Part shown: piece after piece, positions 25,206 to 38,357 of the stretch | Layout of the letters: every line of letters begins with the position of its first letter | How positions within the stretch are numbered: the first letter of the stretch is position 1 | Assembly: GCA_916700875.1 (NCBI GenBank) | Contig: CAKAKS010000066.1 | Coordinates: forward strand, 32,094,490 to 32,158,489 | Length of the DNA: 64,000 nt | DNA from: Sebastes aleutianus | Taxonomy: Eukaryota > Chordata > Actinopteri > Perciformes > Sebastidae | Direction of reading: 5' to 3' | The notes under the pieces: generated by a model | Database searches by the model: none | Seen by the model: the letters and a program-made list of their open reading frames with translations, nothing else | What the model was told of the DNA's origin: nothing | Made by a program: the position numbers and the translations under genes

Positions 25206-25209
25206 TTAA

Positions 25210-26368
25210 GACAGCTTGGACTGAGTTTTATGACCACCTTACACTAAACGAAACGGAGCGACTCTAGCAAAGCTTTTATGCTTTCATTCCGACATCGGAA
25301 ATACGCCTGCGACAAGTCATTTGGTGTGAGGTCGGAACATTTTAGTGTCTGATTTTGTAGCCTAAATGCTGTTTGGAAATATTCTCCAGCCAGTCTTGCT
25401 CTAACCATAAAGGTTAGAGCCTCTACGCTAGCAGGCCTGCATGTGTCATTGTAGTGAGTTATTTTTAGGCTCCACTTGCACGCTGCAGAACTCATTGCAC
25501 AGCAGTAAGAGTTGTTCCTCCTCCTCCCAAACCCTCCTCCTGACAAAAGCTCTCCACACAGTCAGTCTGGCTGCAGTCATCTCACACCCTCCACTCTATT
25601 TTAAGCCTTCAGACAGAGGCCCGCTCCCCCTCGAGTGGACCCCACTCTCTCTGTGTGTGGGCCAGAACATGGGCCTCTGCTCACTCCAGACATTATTGCC
25701 AGCTGGTGCAAAGGTAACAGCAGAGGTAAACTTGCGGATGCTGCGGCCTCACTAAACCTCTGCCCCGGCTATACACTGAAAGTTTGAGCAGGATGCTCAT
25801 TAAAGTTTGCTTTCTTACAGGAGAGTTGACATGTTTGTCAGGGCTGTACCAGCGGGTCAACACACAGCAGCCCATACCATGCTCTGAACAGTCTATGAAT
25901 CTGGACTGAAATAGGCTAAACTTTGACTGGATTTCTAATCTATGGACATTTTCTTTTGTTTAGACGCTAAATTCTTTTATAAGGTAATGAACAGTTGTCT
26001 AAATTGCAACTGGAACAGTAGCAAACTGCTATACTCTACTAATTTCCACTGATAGCTGGGACTATGGATTAATATCTTTCTGTTTTTCCAGGCATTAAAA
26101 AAAACACTCATAACGGTAGTAATGAGAATACCAGCGTTGTATAACTGTACCAGTTAGCCCTCTTCGTCTTTATGAATTCAGCCTGCCAGGGTGGGGTTGG
26201 ATTCCACAGTGGGCAGACAGCAGGAAAGTGACGAGCACCGCTGTTTCCTTCCCGTCTGCATACAGTTTGCCCAGCTCCCACATTGCTTATAATGCAATGC
26301 TTGCAATAATTACTCGCCATTACAGTAAGATAAACAAGTAAGGGCATTGTCCAACTCTGCGGACATTA
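25210..26368. other. Non-coding, probable intron
   Basis: Nothing supportable seen. Small frames here have no domains. Confidence 0.45.
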
Positions 26369-27250
26369 GGCAAGGCAAGGCAAGGCAGCTTTATTTGTAT
26401 AGCACATTTCAGCAACAGGGCAGTTCAAAGTGCTTTACACAAACATTCAAGGACATTGCGACAAAGTGCAAAAGAACATTAAGACATAATTAAAACAGTC
26501 ATAAAAACGTTAAAGATCAGAGAATAAAACAAGCTAGAAATAAAAGCAAGAATAGAAGCTAAAATAGAGTATAACACACAAGAGTAAAAGTTATAGCGCA
26601 GTATAAGATCATGATTTGGTTTAATAAAAGGCAGCAGCAAACAAGAACGTTTTAAAACTTTTTGATTTAAAAGAGTTGGAGCAGTCTTGCAGTTTTCTGG
26701 GAGCCTGTTCCAGATATTTGTTGCATAAAAACTGAACGCTGCTTCTGCATGTTTAGTTCTGACTCTGGGGACACTAAGCAGAACTGATCCAGATGACCTG
26801 AGAGGTCTGGATGGTTCATAACATAGCAGAAGATCAGAAATGTATTCTGGAACCTAAACCATTTAGTGCTTTGTAAACCAGCAGGAGTATTTTGAAATCA
26901 ATTCTCTGAGAGACATGGAGCCAGTGTAGAGACCTCAGAACTGGACTGTTGTGATCCACTTTCTTGATCTTAATGAGGACTCTAGCAGCAGCGTTCTGAA
27001 TCAGCTGCAGCTGTCTGATCCATTTTTTTAGGAAGACCTCTAAAGAAGCCGTTACAGTAGTCAAGTCGGCTGAAGATAAATGCACGGACTAGTTTGTCCA
27101 AATCCTGCTGAGACATCAGTCCTTTAATTCTTGCTGTACTCTTCAGGTGATAATAGGCTGTCTTTGTGGATTGTCTTAATATGGCTGTTAAAACTCAGGT
27201 CAGAGTCCATGACTACACTAAGATTTCTGGCTTGGTCCGTGCTTTTTAAC
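26369..27250 (-). mobile_element. LINE retrotransposon 3' fragment (L2-like reverse transcriptase C-terminus)
   Basis: On the - strand, frameshifted pieces read NLSVVMDSDLSFNSHIKTI, LQLIQNAAARVL, LRSLHWLHVSQRIDFKILLL and LLSVPRVRTKHAEAAFSFYA. This is the usual order at the C-terminus of L2/CR1-group LINE ORF2 proteins. The 3' end is near 26369, where GGCAA units (TTGCC on the element strand) form a short repeat tail. The 5' part with the catalytic core is absent, as in 5'-truncated insertions. Confidence 0.82.
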
Positions 27251-28094
27251 ATTACAGATTAAAGGTGAGCACTAACCTTTAATCTTTCCTCTTAGTATGA
27301 GTTGTCACAGGCTATTGACTTGGTGTAATAACAGTTTCATAATCACAACAGTGTTTAAAGTTGGCGTACAGAGTGCCTTTTATCAGATGATATTCATCCG
27401 CTCCAAATGTTAGGTCGATACATTCTGTGTCGGACCAAATTGCTGAAGTGTCTACACTGCCCGTTGGGGGAGTTGTAAAAAGGGGAAACACGTGATTATA
27501 ACCATCACATTTACTGTATACTGAGGCTAATCTGGAGTGAGTAATGAAAACATTAAACTATGGCTCATGTTGCTGGGGACCCCCCTGGAACCTCCTCGAG
27601 GACCTGTGGGGATCTCCAGAATCCACTTTGTTATGGATCCACAACTACTTGAACCCAGGGGAACATGGGTAATCTAAAAGTAATTATGCAAAATAACAAC
27701 AGTCATCATCGCACACTTCAGTGAGCGGTGCTTCAAGCCAAGTCCATAACCAGAAGAAGAAGCTACTGCAGCCGATAGAGACGCTGAGTCCTCCCCGTCT
27801 ACGGCCGTGATTATCAGGAACACTGAGGAGCTTGTGTGTTTTTGTCTCTGTCAGACAGAGGATGTCCGGTGCGCGCCAGCCATCTGATTACCCACAATTC
27901 TAATGCCGTGCAGCCACTCCTAATCAGGTTAGCCTCATCTCCCTGTCTTAATTGACCGAAATAGGGGGAACTTTCCAGGGTCGATGACCCAAGGCTTTTT
28001 AGCAAACTTGATGAAACCTAAAACCAGGATACAGTACGTTACTCACTCTGGTGTATTTATGGTTGGAAATAATTTAGTTATAATAATTAGATTT
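27251..28094. other. Non-coding, probable intron
   Basis: Nothing supportable seen. Confidence 0.45.
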
Positions 28095-28310
28095 TAGGGC
28101 TGTCAATTGATTGAAACATTTAATCGCGATTAATCGCATGATTGTCCATAGTTAATCGTGATTAGTCGCAAATGTACATTAAAGGGAAGATTTGTCAAGT
28201 ATTTAATACTCTTATTGACATGGGAGTGGGCAAATACGTTTGCTTTATGCAAATGTATGTATATATATTATTGGAAATCAATTACCAACACAAAACAATG
28301 ACACACATTG
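28095..28310 (+). mobile_element. TAGGGCTGTCAA-family MITE, copy 5 (5' part only)
   Basis: TAGGGCTGTCAATTGATTG, the ATTAATCGC motifs and the ATTGGAAATCAATTA block are present. The copy breaks off near 28310 where a different repeat begins. Confidence 0.82.
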
Positions 28311-28635
28311 TATTAATTTATAAATTAAAAGAAAATACCACTAATTTGTGAGGTAAATATGTTTATTCTTAAAATTTTGGGGTTGCTGGAAATTTTTTTA
28401 TAAACAATGCCTGACAATAATATATTTGACTGCAGGACATCTCTGACTACATACAGACACAAAATCAAACATTTTTACTGTATTCATTTAGAGATTTTCC
28501 AAAGTAAAAGTCCCTAGAAGTGTATGATTCAACTCGCAGTAATCGCAGTATTAAAAATTGCAATACATATCAAATCGGCACCCAAGTATCATGATAGTAT
28601 CGAATCGGGAGATAGTTGTATCGTCCCAGCCCTTA
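28311..28635. repeat. Repeat related to 45380-45745, ending ATCGTCCCAGCCC
   Basis: It shares ordered blocks with 45380-45745: CAGGACATCTCTGA, AAAGTAAAAGTCCCTAGAAG, ATATCAAATCGGCACCCAAG and GTATCGTCCCAGCC. It is probably the terminal part of a hAT-type element. Confidence 0.65.
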
Positions 28636-30630
28636 TATATGCATAGTGTGAGTGAGTGAGTAGGTCTTGGTAGTATCTAGAAGCAGAGTGCCAGACTGTG
28701 TAGAGCTGTGTGGGTTTAGGTTGAGGGCAGCTCTGGCTGATGTCCCAGAGGGCTCTGAAGGGTTGGGCCGAGACTTCCTTCCTGTTGGGAGTCATGTCTT
28801 CACCAGGCTTCGGATGATATCTGTCATCCAAACTACCCTGACCCATCTCTTAATAGGACAGTTCAGACTCTCTGGGCTGTCAACACTCCTCCTCCAGCCA
28901 ACGGCTATTTTGGGTCAAGATCCTGTTTACTGGATCCCTAAATCTTCAGAAGTCAGCATTTCCTGTAGCACAGAAAGCACTGAACGGCAGCAGCTGATGC
29001 AGGAGGGGGGAGGTTTTTCATCATTGGGGGGAGATGGATAGAGATGTTTGTGAGTGTGAGTGTGTGTGTGTTTGGTTGATTAAAGGCTGGGTGGGGGGTT
29101 AGCAGCCAGATGCTAGGCCTGCAGCTGGCTGGCTGAGTGGGAGGGGAGATACATTGAAAAGCAGCGGTGCCAGCAAAGTGGGGCTTAGCCAGACACTGAG
29201 AGGAGATAATCCATATTTCATCTGCATCCTCCTCTTCCTCCCCAACCACCTGCAGAGCAACACAACGCGGACCCAGAGCATGAATAGTGCATGACACAGA
29301 AATAAAATTTGTGGAGCGCCAACGCTTGAGTGGAAGTAAGGGACGACCCTTTCATATCCAACACCTTGGGGAGCTCGGCGCTCTATTAGACAGCGAGTTT
29401 CAAAGTTACCCCACCCAAACAAAACCCCCCACCCACCCACTCGCACATCCTTCGTATGCAGCAGTTGCAGCAGCATTCACCTCTCCAGTTTGGATCAAGG
29501 CTTTACTCTGCATTCATAATATATAGAGCGCTCTCCCGATCATTCCAAATGCACTTTTTTCTGATATTTTTTAATTCATCCAACAAATGTTTGCGATGAA
29601 AAACCACACTTCATGAGCGAATGAGCCACAGCTTCAAAGACGATATTTATTTTTATACCGTGGCTCTTGCTCAAAATGTACTCTCTGCTAATTTAGCATG
29701 CAAAAAAAAAGAAAAAAAGGCACGGTACCAAAACTATATTTCAGATATCTGCGTACTCTTAAATATTCATGATCAGCTTGCAGCTTTGAAAGTGAGCTTA
29801 AAAGACTCTTTTGCTCACTCAGCCTCCCGCATACACACAAACACACACAGTCACACAGCAGCAGAGCGAAGGCCTCGTCTATTGTCTCTCTGCATTTCTA
29901 TCCCCTGCTCAATATTCAGAGGAAATCAGGTAGACCTGTTTCCATTAGCTTGTAAATGAGCTGTTGTTTTTTTGTGGCGCTATTAATCTCTGATTAAAAA
30001 TCTTAACTGCAACACAATGTCATCTGTAGCAACCCAATACAAATCCTGTTCAAAATCCAATTTAGCCCTGTTTACCTCTTCCAGAGGCAGTGGAATACAT
30101 TAGAGGTGCAGCAGATATGGCGGCCTTGCCTTTCTCCCCCCCTCTCTCACTTGACTTTATTGCTGTTATGAGCGATGCCATGAAAAATGCTCTTTGTTCA
30201 CACTCAGACTTAGAAGTGTTTTTTCTTCCAACACTGCGAGAAGAACAGTGGAGCGGGGGGGAGCTCTGTCTTTGTTTTGGAGCGATGCGGAGGGCATGGT
30301 GTCTGTGTACTCTGGTTGACCCACAGATTTCAGATCTCTGGTAGTGTTTAACAGTGAGCTCTGGCTCCACACTGCTCGGGCTCTGTGTTTGTGTAGAGGC
30401 CTGCTCCAGTCCTCTGTCATTATCTAACTGTAAACCACTGTTTGTCTGCTGTTTGTCGGATGGATGGAAGTTCATTCTTTATCATCAAGTTAAAGCTGGG
30501 CTTGGTAGTGTTCTTCAAAAACATATATTGTTATATTTGTTGAAATTCTCATAACATCCCGACTGTAATGCCAATCTGACAAAAACAGAAAACATCTGGT
30601 ATCTGTGGCTGTCACAGGGCTGTAATAACT
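28636..30630. other. Non-coding, probable intron
   Basis: Short GT/CA-rich pieces at about 29049-29071 and 29832-29850; otherwise unique-looking sequence with no recognised exon. Confidence 0.45.
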
Positions 30631-30714
30631 GCCTACCTGTCTGTCTACCTACCTGTCTGTCTACCTACCTGTCTGTCTACCTACCTGCCTGTCTACCTAC
30701 CTGCCTTTCTGCCC
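30631..30714. repeat. Minisatellite, 16-bp unit CTACCTACCTGTCTGT
   Basis: About five tandem units built from CTAC and CTGT tetramers, degenerating to CTGCC at the right end. Confidence 0.9.
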
Positions 30715-31177
30715 GTGCACTCATTGTGCATCACCGGACTCTTCCACAAACTGCTAGCTTGACAGCTGTGAGTACTAACAATAACCATGTTCGTTGTTTA
30801 CGTTCACGATGATCATTTTGGGGGAATGGCTTTTGAGGGAAGCCTGAAGGGACCGACTGTCAGTGTTGCTGACTTGGCTACCTTTTCACTAGATTTAGGG
30901 ACTTTTGGAAAAAGAGATGGCAACCCTGGGCTGGGTTTTCAGTTGGATAATTTTAAAAATCTGGCATACTCTTGCTAGTTTATCATCATTATTGACCCTA
31001 GCTTTAACATTTAACATTATAATAATGGCTTTTATAGCATCAGAAGGATAGACTGACAATTGATCGACAAAAAATCTATTGGGCCTGTCAACATGGTCTT
31101 CTTCTGACATGAAAGATATGACAGGTGGTTAAATACTATGTACGAATCAATACTACAGCGTATCTTCATGTGGTTAT

Positions 31178-31725
31178 TCGGGCTGTCAATTGATTAAATT
31201 ATGCAAATGTATTTTATTAACTGGAAATCAATTAACAAATAAACAACTATTGTCCAGAAACCCTCACAGGTGCTGCATTTAGCATACAAAATATGCTCAA
31301 ATCATAACATGGCAAACTGCAGCCCAACAGGCAACAACAGCTGTCAGTGTGTCAGTGTGCTGACTTGACTATGACTTGCCCCAAACTGCATGTGATTATC
31401 ATAAAGTGGGCATGTCTGTAAAGGGGAGACTCGTGGGTACCCATAGAACCCATTTTCATTCACATATCTTGAGGTCAGAGGTCAAGGGACCCCTTTGAAA
31501 ATGGCCATGCCAGTTTTTTTCTCACCAAAATTCAGCTTAAGTTTGGAGCGTTATTTAACGTCCTTCGTGACGTGCCAGTATGACATGGCTGGTACCAATG
31601 GATTCCTTAGGTTTTTCTAGTTTCACATGAAGCCCGCTACAATCTAAAAATCGTAAGTTACATTAATGCGTTAAAGAAGTTAGTGCCGTTAAAACATTTT
31701 TGCGTTATTGTGTTTACTTTGAACT
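31178..31725 (+). mobile_element. TAGGGCTGTCAA-family MITE, copy 6
   Basis: It starts TCGGGCTGTCAATTGATT and has the GGTCAGAGGTCAAGGGACCC block. The final TTGACAGCCCTA is eroded to GTTTACTTTGAACTTTG. The ATTAATCG-rich subterminal part is deleted. Confidence 0.85.
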
Positions 31726-34700
31726 TTGAATTTTTTAGTGAACGGTGTCTATCGGACGATTCGGATGCAAAACTCCATATTGCTGCTTTGTAGCAGTCTT
31801 TAAAACATAGATGCTTTAAAGAGAAAACAATTCCAAAAAGACAAACAAAAAAACGTTTGACATGAATAAATAAAACAGTGGAGCAGTAAAAACAGGTTAA
31901 TGCTCTAAATACATCAGTTTGAAAAATCTTTATTGTTCTTTTTGTTTTGTCCAGATGGAAGCACTCCTGAGTTGGAGGGGGCACTGCACTGACCTGATGT
32001 ATGTTCTTATATCCACACCTATTAACTACTCACCCACGCACACATATACCACACAAGGCCCTTTGAGCAGAGCAGGACCGTGTAGATGTAACACCACATT
32101 TCTTTTCATCTGACAGAGAGAGAATAATAAATAAAGTAACTGGGCCGGTAGCTCAAGCCTCCTGATAGATTTATCCAGCTGCACAATGGCTCCTTTATGG
32201 GACATACACGTCCAGCCTCACCTTATCTCATGACCCGCTGAAGGTTAGCAGTAAATTGTCTGGGATTTCTCTATCGGGCCAGTTCTCGTGGCTTGTCCTC
32301 CGCCTCTGGCTCTGACGCCACGCCATTGCCCGCAAAATGAGCCCAATCCTTTACCAGGCGGTTGGCACGAGGCCGTAAAAACATCCCCGTAGGGGGGTTA
32401 ATCACGTTTGACTGAGTGCATATTTGAAAAGCAGTCGCAGTTATTGTGATGGACTGCGTCGGCTCTGAGAGGTGTTTTCTATGTGTGCAACAAGGCTTTT
32501 TTTTTTTATCAGAGCGGAGTTCTGGTGATGGCGGAGGTGCCTCGGGGTTCCAGGGCTCCTTTAGAAGGTTATGGGGGGTTTCCTGTCAAGATGAGGAGTC
32601 GTTTAATTTGCTCCAAAATGTCCGAATGCAGCCACAAGTTTTAAACCTCACCTCTATTACATCCCTAGGAGCACCGCAGACATTTATTAGTTTGGAAGTA
32701 AATCGGTTCGGAAGTAAATCAGTAGAAGCACACATTTTGCCGAACAAGTTCATACGGTCTGTTTTGGAGCTCATGACATAAAACAGTTTGAGAACTCTTG
32801 GCTTGTCCAAAGAAATATGGCACTGTTTTGATGACATCCTGCCCCCTTGCTGTAGAGAATCCCCTACACACCCCCCCCCACCACCACTACAGTCCCAGAG
32901 GAGGACATTTAGTAGCATTCCTAAAACAGCGCGAGCACCCTGCTAAGCCTGTTAGCAGTCCTCTATTATAACTGCCCCGGGCTTTACTGTTTGCTACCAC
33001 GAGAGAGACAGAAAGAGATGGAGGGAGGGGGGGGTACATTTCTGTTAAATGGGACACCCTGCGGCTGCACATACAGACAGTTTTTGGGAAAGGGTTTCAG
33101 GGGAACAATAAGTGTTGCACTGGTAGCCTGACAGGAAGTGGAACATATGTCCCCTTTCCAACTCCCTAAATCTCCAGTAGACCTCACATGAACTGAGCTT
33201 CTGGCAGAGCCTGTCTCACAGCCTCCTCCGCAGTCCTCTGACAGAGTCGTGCTGACAGTGATCCAGAGGCTGACGGGAGGGGCGCAGCAAACAACCCTCC
33301 CTCCAGGAACCCAGCTCCGCCATCAGGGCAAACCCACCACCAGTCCACCGTTTGCCAGCCCCCGCTAAACTGCCTCTACGGTGCTGGATTCTTCTTTTTC
33401 TCTATCTCTCTCACGGCCGCACCCACCGTCCAAACAAACAAAACCCTGGCCACGAACGCTGACCCCTCTCCCCAAGGCTCATTGTTTTAGTTGTACTCTA
33501 CAGGCTCCATGTGGTTTCTCCTCCTTTTTTTTTTATTCATACTCCTCCTCCCCCCTTTCTGTCTCTTTGGCTACTTAACTGAAAATCTGCACAACTTATT
33601 TATCTCCCTGCTGCTCGAATAGCTGAGTGCTACCACAAATTCCAAGTCGAGAGTGACTCTACTCCTCATCTGACTCCAGGCCTTGAACTGTGAGGAAAAC
33701 ACATGGTGGTATGCGACTCCATGTGCGCAAGCGTGTTTGTATGTACAGTGTATAATTGATGGCATGTGTAAGAAATTACCCAAAGGTTTCAAAACATCTC
33801 CCGGCCAATTTGAATGGGAATATCAGCCATTCCAGAGATTATGATGGTGTCGAATGTTGCCGAGGGTCGAGCTGGGGTTTCCATCTGTCGCTAGATAGTT
33901 GGCTCGCAGTGGGGAAATGCGGTCGCGACGCCCCGTCGGGAAGCAATCAAGCTTTAGCTGCAGGTTTTTTTTTTCCTGTTGGCCGGGCGGTGGTTTGTGA
34001 GGCCTCTGTCTTTTAGGGTCTGGGCCTGTCAAGCGGTCTGGCTAACCCGAGCTTTGTCGAGACACTGGCGCGAAGGAACAAAAGGGAGCGTCGACGGAAG
34101 GGTGGCGCGGAGGGGGGGTGGGGGGGAAGTAGGCGGAAGGTTTCAGGGAAGAGGTTGAAAAAAGCAGGAGTGGGATGGGAAATGATGGAGGCGTCTGAAA
34201 CCAGGAGGCCAAGCGTGAAAGAGATGAGGGAGGGAGAGAAGCCCAGATTTGGCCCAGGATCAGTCGCCAGAGGAGGGGAGATTAAGGTCCCATCATTCCC
34301 AGCTGCATCATCAGGACTTTGGCCCTCTCCCCCTACCGTTATTTGTGTGCTTGTTTGTGTGTGTGCTTAACCCCTTGAAAGAGTTGACTGGAAGGATTTA
34401 TAAAACACAAGCACGCACAAAAAATAGATAAAGTTCACCCCAACGCCAGACTTCCAGAGAGTTGAGACCTCTGCCCTGGCTGTAACTGAGACGAGGCCTG
34501 GCTGGCATTAGAAGTGACTGAATGCCCCCCATTCTCCGTTTTTCACCCTGGGAGAAGCATGCTGTTTTGGGCCTGTGCCACGCATTGTCAGCCTCTTTAG
34601 TTCCCCTTCCTCTGCTTGACTTCCCCTCTGCCTCATCCCACAAACAAACATCGCTTTGGCTGGATGTTTGGATCACACGGCTGCAGTTCACAGTTGTTGT

Positions 34701-35619
34701 TTTTTTACGGGTCACCCTGGTGCACTGCTCTCTCGAACGCTCCCTCAATCTCCCTCGTTCTCTTTTGAACTCCCATCATGTGATTCTCCCGCCGTGGAGA
34801 GCTGCCGAGAGGGCAGGTGGTAGAAACAGAAGGGGCTGATGGGAAATTGGACGACCCAAGGTTAGCCAGGCGATCTTTGCCGGAGGATTAATTGTGTAAG
34901 AGCCATGTAATGATTGCTGGCATGTCTCCGGAGTGAAATCCTGTTAGTCACTGCACAGGGGTCAGGCTAAAGACCGAGCACGTCGCGTATGTGTGTGTGC
35001 ATCGGGAAGGAAGGTGACTCTGATCACGGCGGTATGCATGACCAGGTGGCGATCTGACAAGATCTGTTGCCTCAACCTGAAAGTATCCGCAGGCTCCCTC
35101 CCACGGTGTTCAGAATGAGACATTCGTATCTAAATTCTGCTCACTGAGGTTTGTGTGGGTGAGAGGGAAAGTTGTCCTCATATATACCTGCATTAACTGA
35201 CAACTGGAAACGTGGTGCTGTTCATAAGAATCATTCTTTGTAGATGATTGGATTTATAGCTCCCATTTTCACCGATATCCAATCCAGATATCTGAGTCAG
35301 TATCAGCCCGATATCTGATCCGGTATCGATGCATCCCTACCAAAAACATATGATGAAGGGGGTCAAAGTTCAAGGCGCAATGTTATGGCAAAGAAGTATG
35401 TCCCAATTGTATGCATACTGCATGTAACAGTACACACTTTTTAAGGGCAGCTGCAGTATGTACTTAAAGTAAAAAGAAAAAGTACATGAACGCACCCCTC
35501 ACAACTTACAGGTGGATGCTGGAGTGGAAGTGGGGCTGGGAAATGCCATACAGCAGCAGTGGCTGCAGCAGTCAAGTGACCGTAATGACAGGTGCTGGCA
35601 GCGTAAGTTATCTGTCAAG
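31726..35619. other. Non-coding, probable intron
   Basis: Purine-rich and pyrimidine-rich stretches and a small repeat fragment at 35268-35340. No exon recognised. Confidence 0.45.
35268..35340. repeat. Fragment of a GATATC-rich DNA element ending ATGCATCCCTA
   Basis: Repeated GATATC/GGTATC motifs end in GGTATCGATGCATCCCTA, resembling the end of the piece at 16184-16292. Confidence 0.45.
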
Positions 35620-35627
35620 GTTAAGAC

Positions 35628-35965
35628 TAGGGCTGTCCCCAATACCATTTTTTGGGCTACAAAGCTTCAGTGAGAAATATTCAAAGGTATTCGAAGCTTC
35701 ATGGTGCAGCGCGGCAGGCTGACATGTTCTGTCTGTCTGTCTCCATCTCCCCCGTTTTCAGTGTCCGGGACAGTGCCGCTGCCACACTACTGTACATTAT
35801 ACTTATTTCATGGGCTATTTTGGGATTTATATATTATTATTACATACTTAAATATATATATATATATATATAATAAAAAAAACAAAAAAAAAGCAGTCAA
35901 ATTCTGACTTAATGGTCGATTACCATGGCAACGGTTGAAGCTTCAAAGCTTTCAGGTCAGCCCTA
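35628..35965. mobile_element. Small hAT-like MITE with perfect 8-bp target duplication
   Basis: Termini TAGGGCTGTCCCCAA and TTCAGGTCAGCCCTA are flanked by identical GTTAAGAC at 35620-35627 and 35966-35973. It is 338 bp, contains GAAGCTTC palindromes and a (TA)n run, and is a different family from the TAGGGCTGTCAA MITEs. Confidence 0.85.
35855..35871. repeat. (TA)n run inside the 35628 MITE
   Basis: About eight TA units followed by an A-rich stretch. Confidence 0.85.
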
Positions 35966-35973
35966 GTTAAGAC

Positions 35974-37213
35974 AGCATTAAACATTTGAGAATTTTGGCT
36001 CCTTTTTGTAAATGAAAATTGGGTTTTGCAGAAAGCATGTTCATATTCTTCAAGCTAAGGTATTGAAAATAACTATTTTGGTACTTTTGGTATTTTTGGT
36101 ATTTAAACAGAAACTCGGGTGTCGTTTATGAACTAGTCCTAAAAAAAGGATACTCAGCCCCTACTGTGTGGCTGGGAATTTGTCAGTAAAATACCAGAGT
36201 TTTAGTACCAATGCAAAAACAAGGTTGTTTTTCTACCTTAGTTTTGGAATATACAAGTACGTTTAATTCTTATTTGTCTCTTTGGGGATTAAATAGTGAC
36301 TGGAAACATGGGGAAAGAGAGAGGGGTGGGTCATGCCCCCCTACCAGATGTTGCTGTTGTATGGGATGCTTCTTAACTACTAGGCCCCCAGGACGCCCCA
36401 CTCTTTTTTGTCATTTAACAAAATACACAAACCTGCTCATGTCAGTGTTAAATTAAGAACTTTGCTTGGATAAAATATAATCTGAAATTTGAAAAGTCAC
36501 CTGGCTTAGATCAGCAAACATCTGTTCAAGATGAAGTGTAAGAATCTGATCAAGACATTTTATACTCACTGCTACCGACACATTTCAGTCAGTAGTAATG
36601 GGCCCTAATACTTCTTCCACTTTGCTATTTTAGCACTAATACTATCACTCCGACATCAATCAAATGTGTGTACTATGTGTACTGTACACCTTGGACACCT
36701 ACAGCGGGGATGACTCATTCTCTTAACTCCAACTGAAGTTTTCTTGTTGTGATTCTGTCCTGGGGGAAGGAAAGCCCCTTATCTGCGAACGCTCTCTCCC
36801 TCTCCAACGTTTTACTCTATCTCTCCATCCACTGACAACAGTGAGCAGCTTATTGAACACAGATGATGAATGGGTGTGGATTGATGGCAGATAGCAGGCC
36901 CGCTGCTAATTGACACCGCTGTATCACTTCATCTCCTGCCTTTGTATTCCTTCTCCTCCTCCTCCTCCTCCTTTTCTTTTCGCGGCACGGCAATCCATTA
37001 CGGTTCAGATTAGTCGCTCTTAAGGAGCCGTGTGTCCCTGCATGATCTATTGTAATGAAATATACTCCACGGGAGATTGCTCAAGGGCTCTTGTCAAGGG
37101 TATTGTTTTTTCGTAGGCACTGATCGTGTTGTACGTTGTTGAGTTATGGAAGGGCACCAGTTCTTGAGTCGCTTCTCATTCTTGGCCTGATATACACAAT
37201 GCTTTCATGCACT
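35974..37213. other. Non-coding, probable intron
   Basis: A CTC-rich run at about 36951-36971. 36840-37080 is non-repetitive and a candidate for conservation testing. Confidence 0.45.
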
Positions 37214-37217
37214 TTAA

Positions 37218-38353
37218 CCCTCTGAGACCACAATAGACCCGTTTTTGTCTTTTTTAGGGGGAGATAGCAGGTCAACAGTATATATCACACAGAAGTGGTG
37301 AACATCATCTGAAAGCTGAGAACCTGAAGATTAATTTGATGTTTCAGCACTGTGTGTCAAGTTGTTCTAGTCATAAATCAGAAATAAATATGAATCAAAT
37401 AATAAATAAATAAATAAAAATAAAATGTGAAAGTGTATAAGGGCTTAGAACATTATGATGGAAGTATATTAAGATGGCCATTCCCATGCTCACTTGTGTG
37501 AGTGGCGATTCTTGGGTTGATACCATTTGTTACACAGATTTGGTGCTAAATTTAACCATTTTTACTACTTGAGAATTTAACAAAAATGATCAAAAATCCC
37601 TACAAAATTCCACATTGAGACACCAAGACCTTGAGGAACACCATAGAAAAAGCCATGCTGTGATTAGGTATGAAAAACTTTTGAGACACATATTGAGATT
37701 TCTGCAAGAATTTCATTTTTCAGCGATTGGAATTCTGTTCTGTGAACTGCTCCAAAGCCCCCTTATTGTCAATCTACCTAGGAAATCCATCCACCCTCTG
37801 AATGCTCTAGGTCTCTAGTTTGTGGTTGTAAAGTTTCATGAGGCTGTGATTATACTAGAGGTCACCACAGGTCATTTTATACAGTGAGGTCAAGTTTAAA
37901 AAAATGGTCTCACTACAATGAAATGGCTTCTATCGGGACTAACATCATCACACATGAATACAGTTGGGCTCATTGGATCCACAAGAGTCTCAGCTTTCCA
38001 GTGATACCCAATGTATGCAATTCCAAGACTGTTTAGGGACCCCAGTATGCAGAAATATTCAAAAACATAATTTTTAGAATAGGGAAAAATAACACAAACA
38101 CAAAAAACTGCATGTGATTATCACAAAGTGGGCATGTCTGTAAAGGGGAGACTCCTGGGTACCCACAGAACCTATTTTCATTCACATATCTTGAGGTCAG
38201 AGGCCATGCAGTGTTTCCTCGCCAAATACCAATGGATTCCTTATGTTTTTCTAGTTTCATATGATATCTGTACCTTCACTCTAGCTCTGAAACTGAACCT
38301 ACTACAACCTCTGAAAGACAGTAAAGTCGTTCGGGGTCGCGGGTCTCAGAGGG
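37218..38353. mobile_element. TTAA-flanked element, CCCTCTGAGACC ends, with nested MITE piece
   Basis: TTAA at 37214-37217 and 38354-38357 flank CCCTCTGAGACC and its perfect complement GGTCTCAGAGGG, as in piggyBac-type elements. At about 38105-38315 it carries an internal piece of the TAGGGCTGTCAA family. No transposase is present. Confidence 0.8.
38105..38315 (+). mobile_element. TAGGGCTGTCAA-family MITE, copy 7 (internal fragment)
   Basis: CTGCATGTGATTATCACAAA, GGGCATGTCTGTAAAGGGGA and TTCACATATCTTGAGGTCAG match the family interior. Both termini are missing. Confidence 0.75.
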
Positions 38354-38357
38354 TTAA

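Noticed and set aside
29099..29476. 125-codon frame on the - strand
   Set aside because: No domain, no splice context, and overlapping frames on both strands of similar length.
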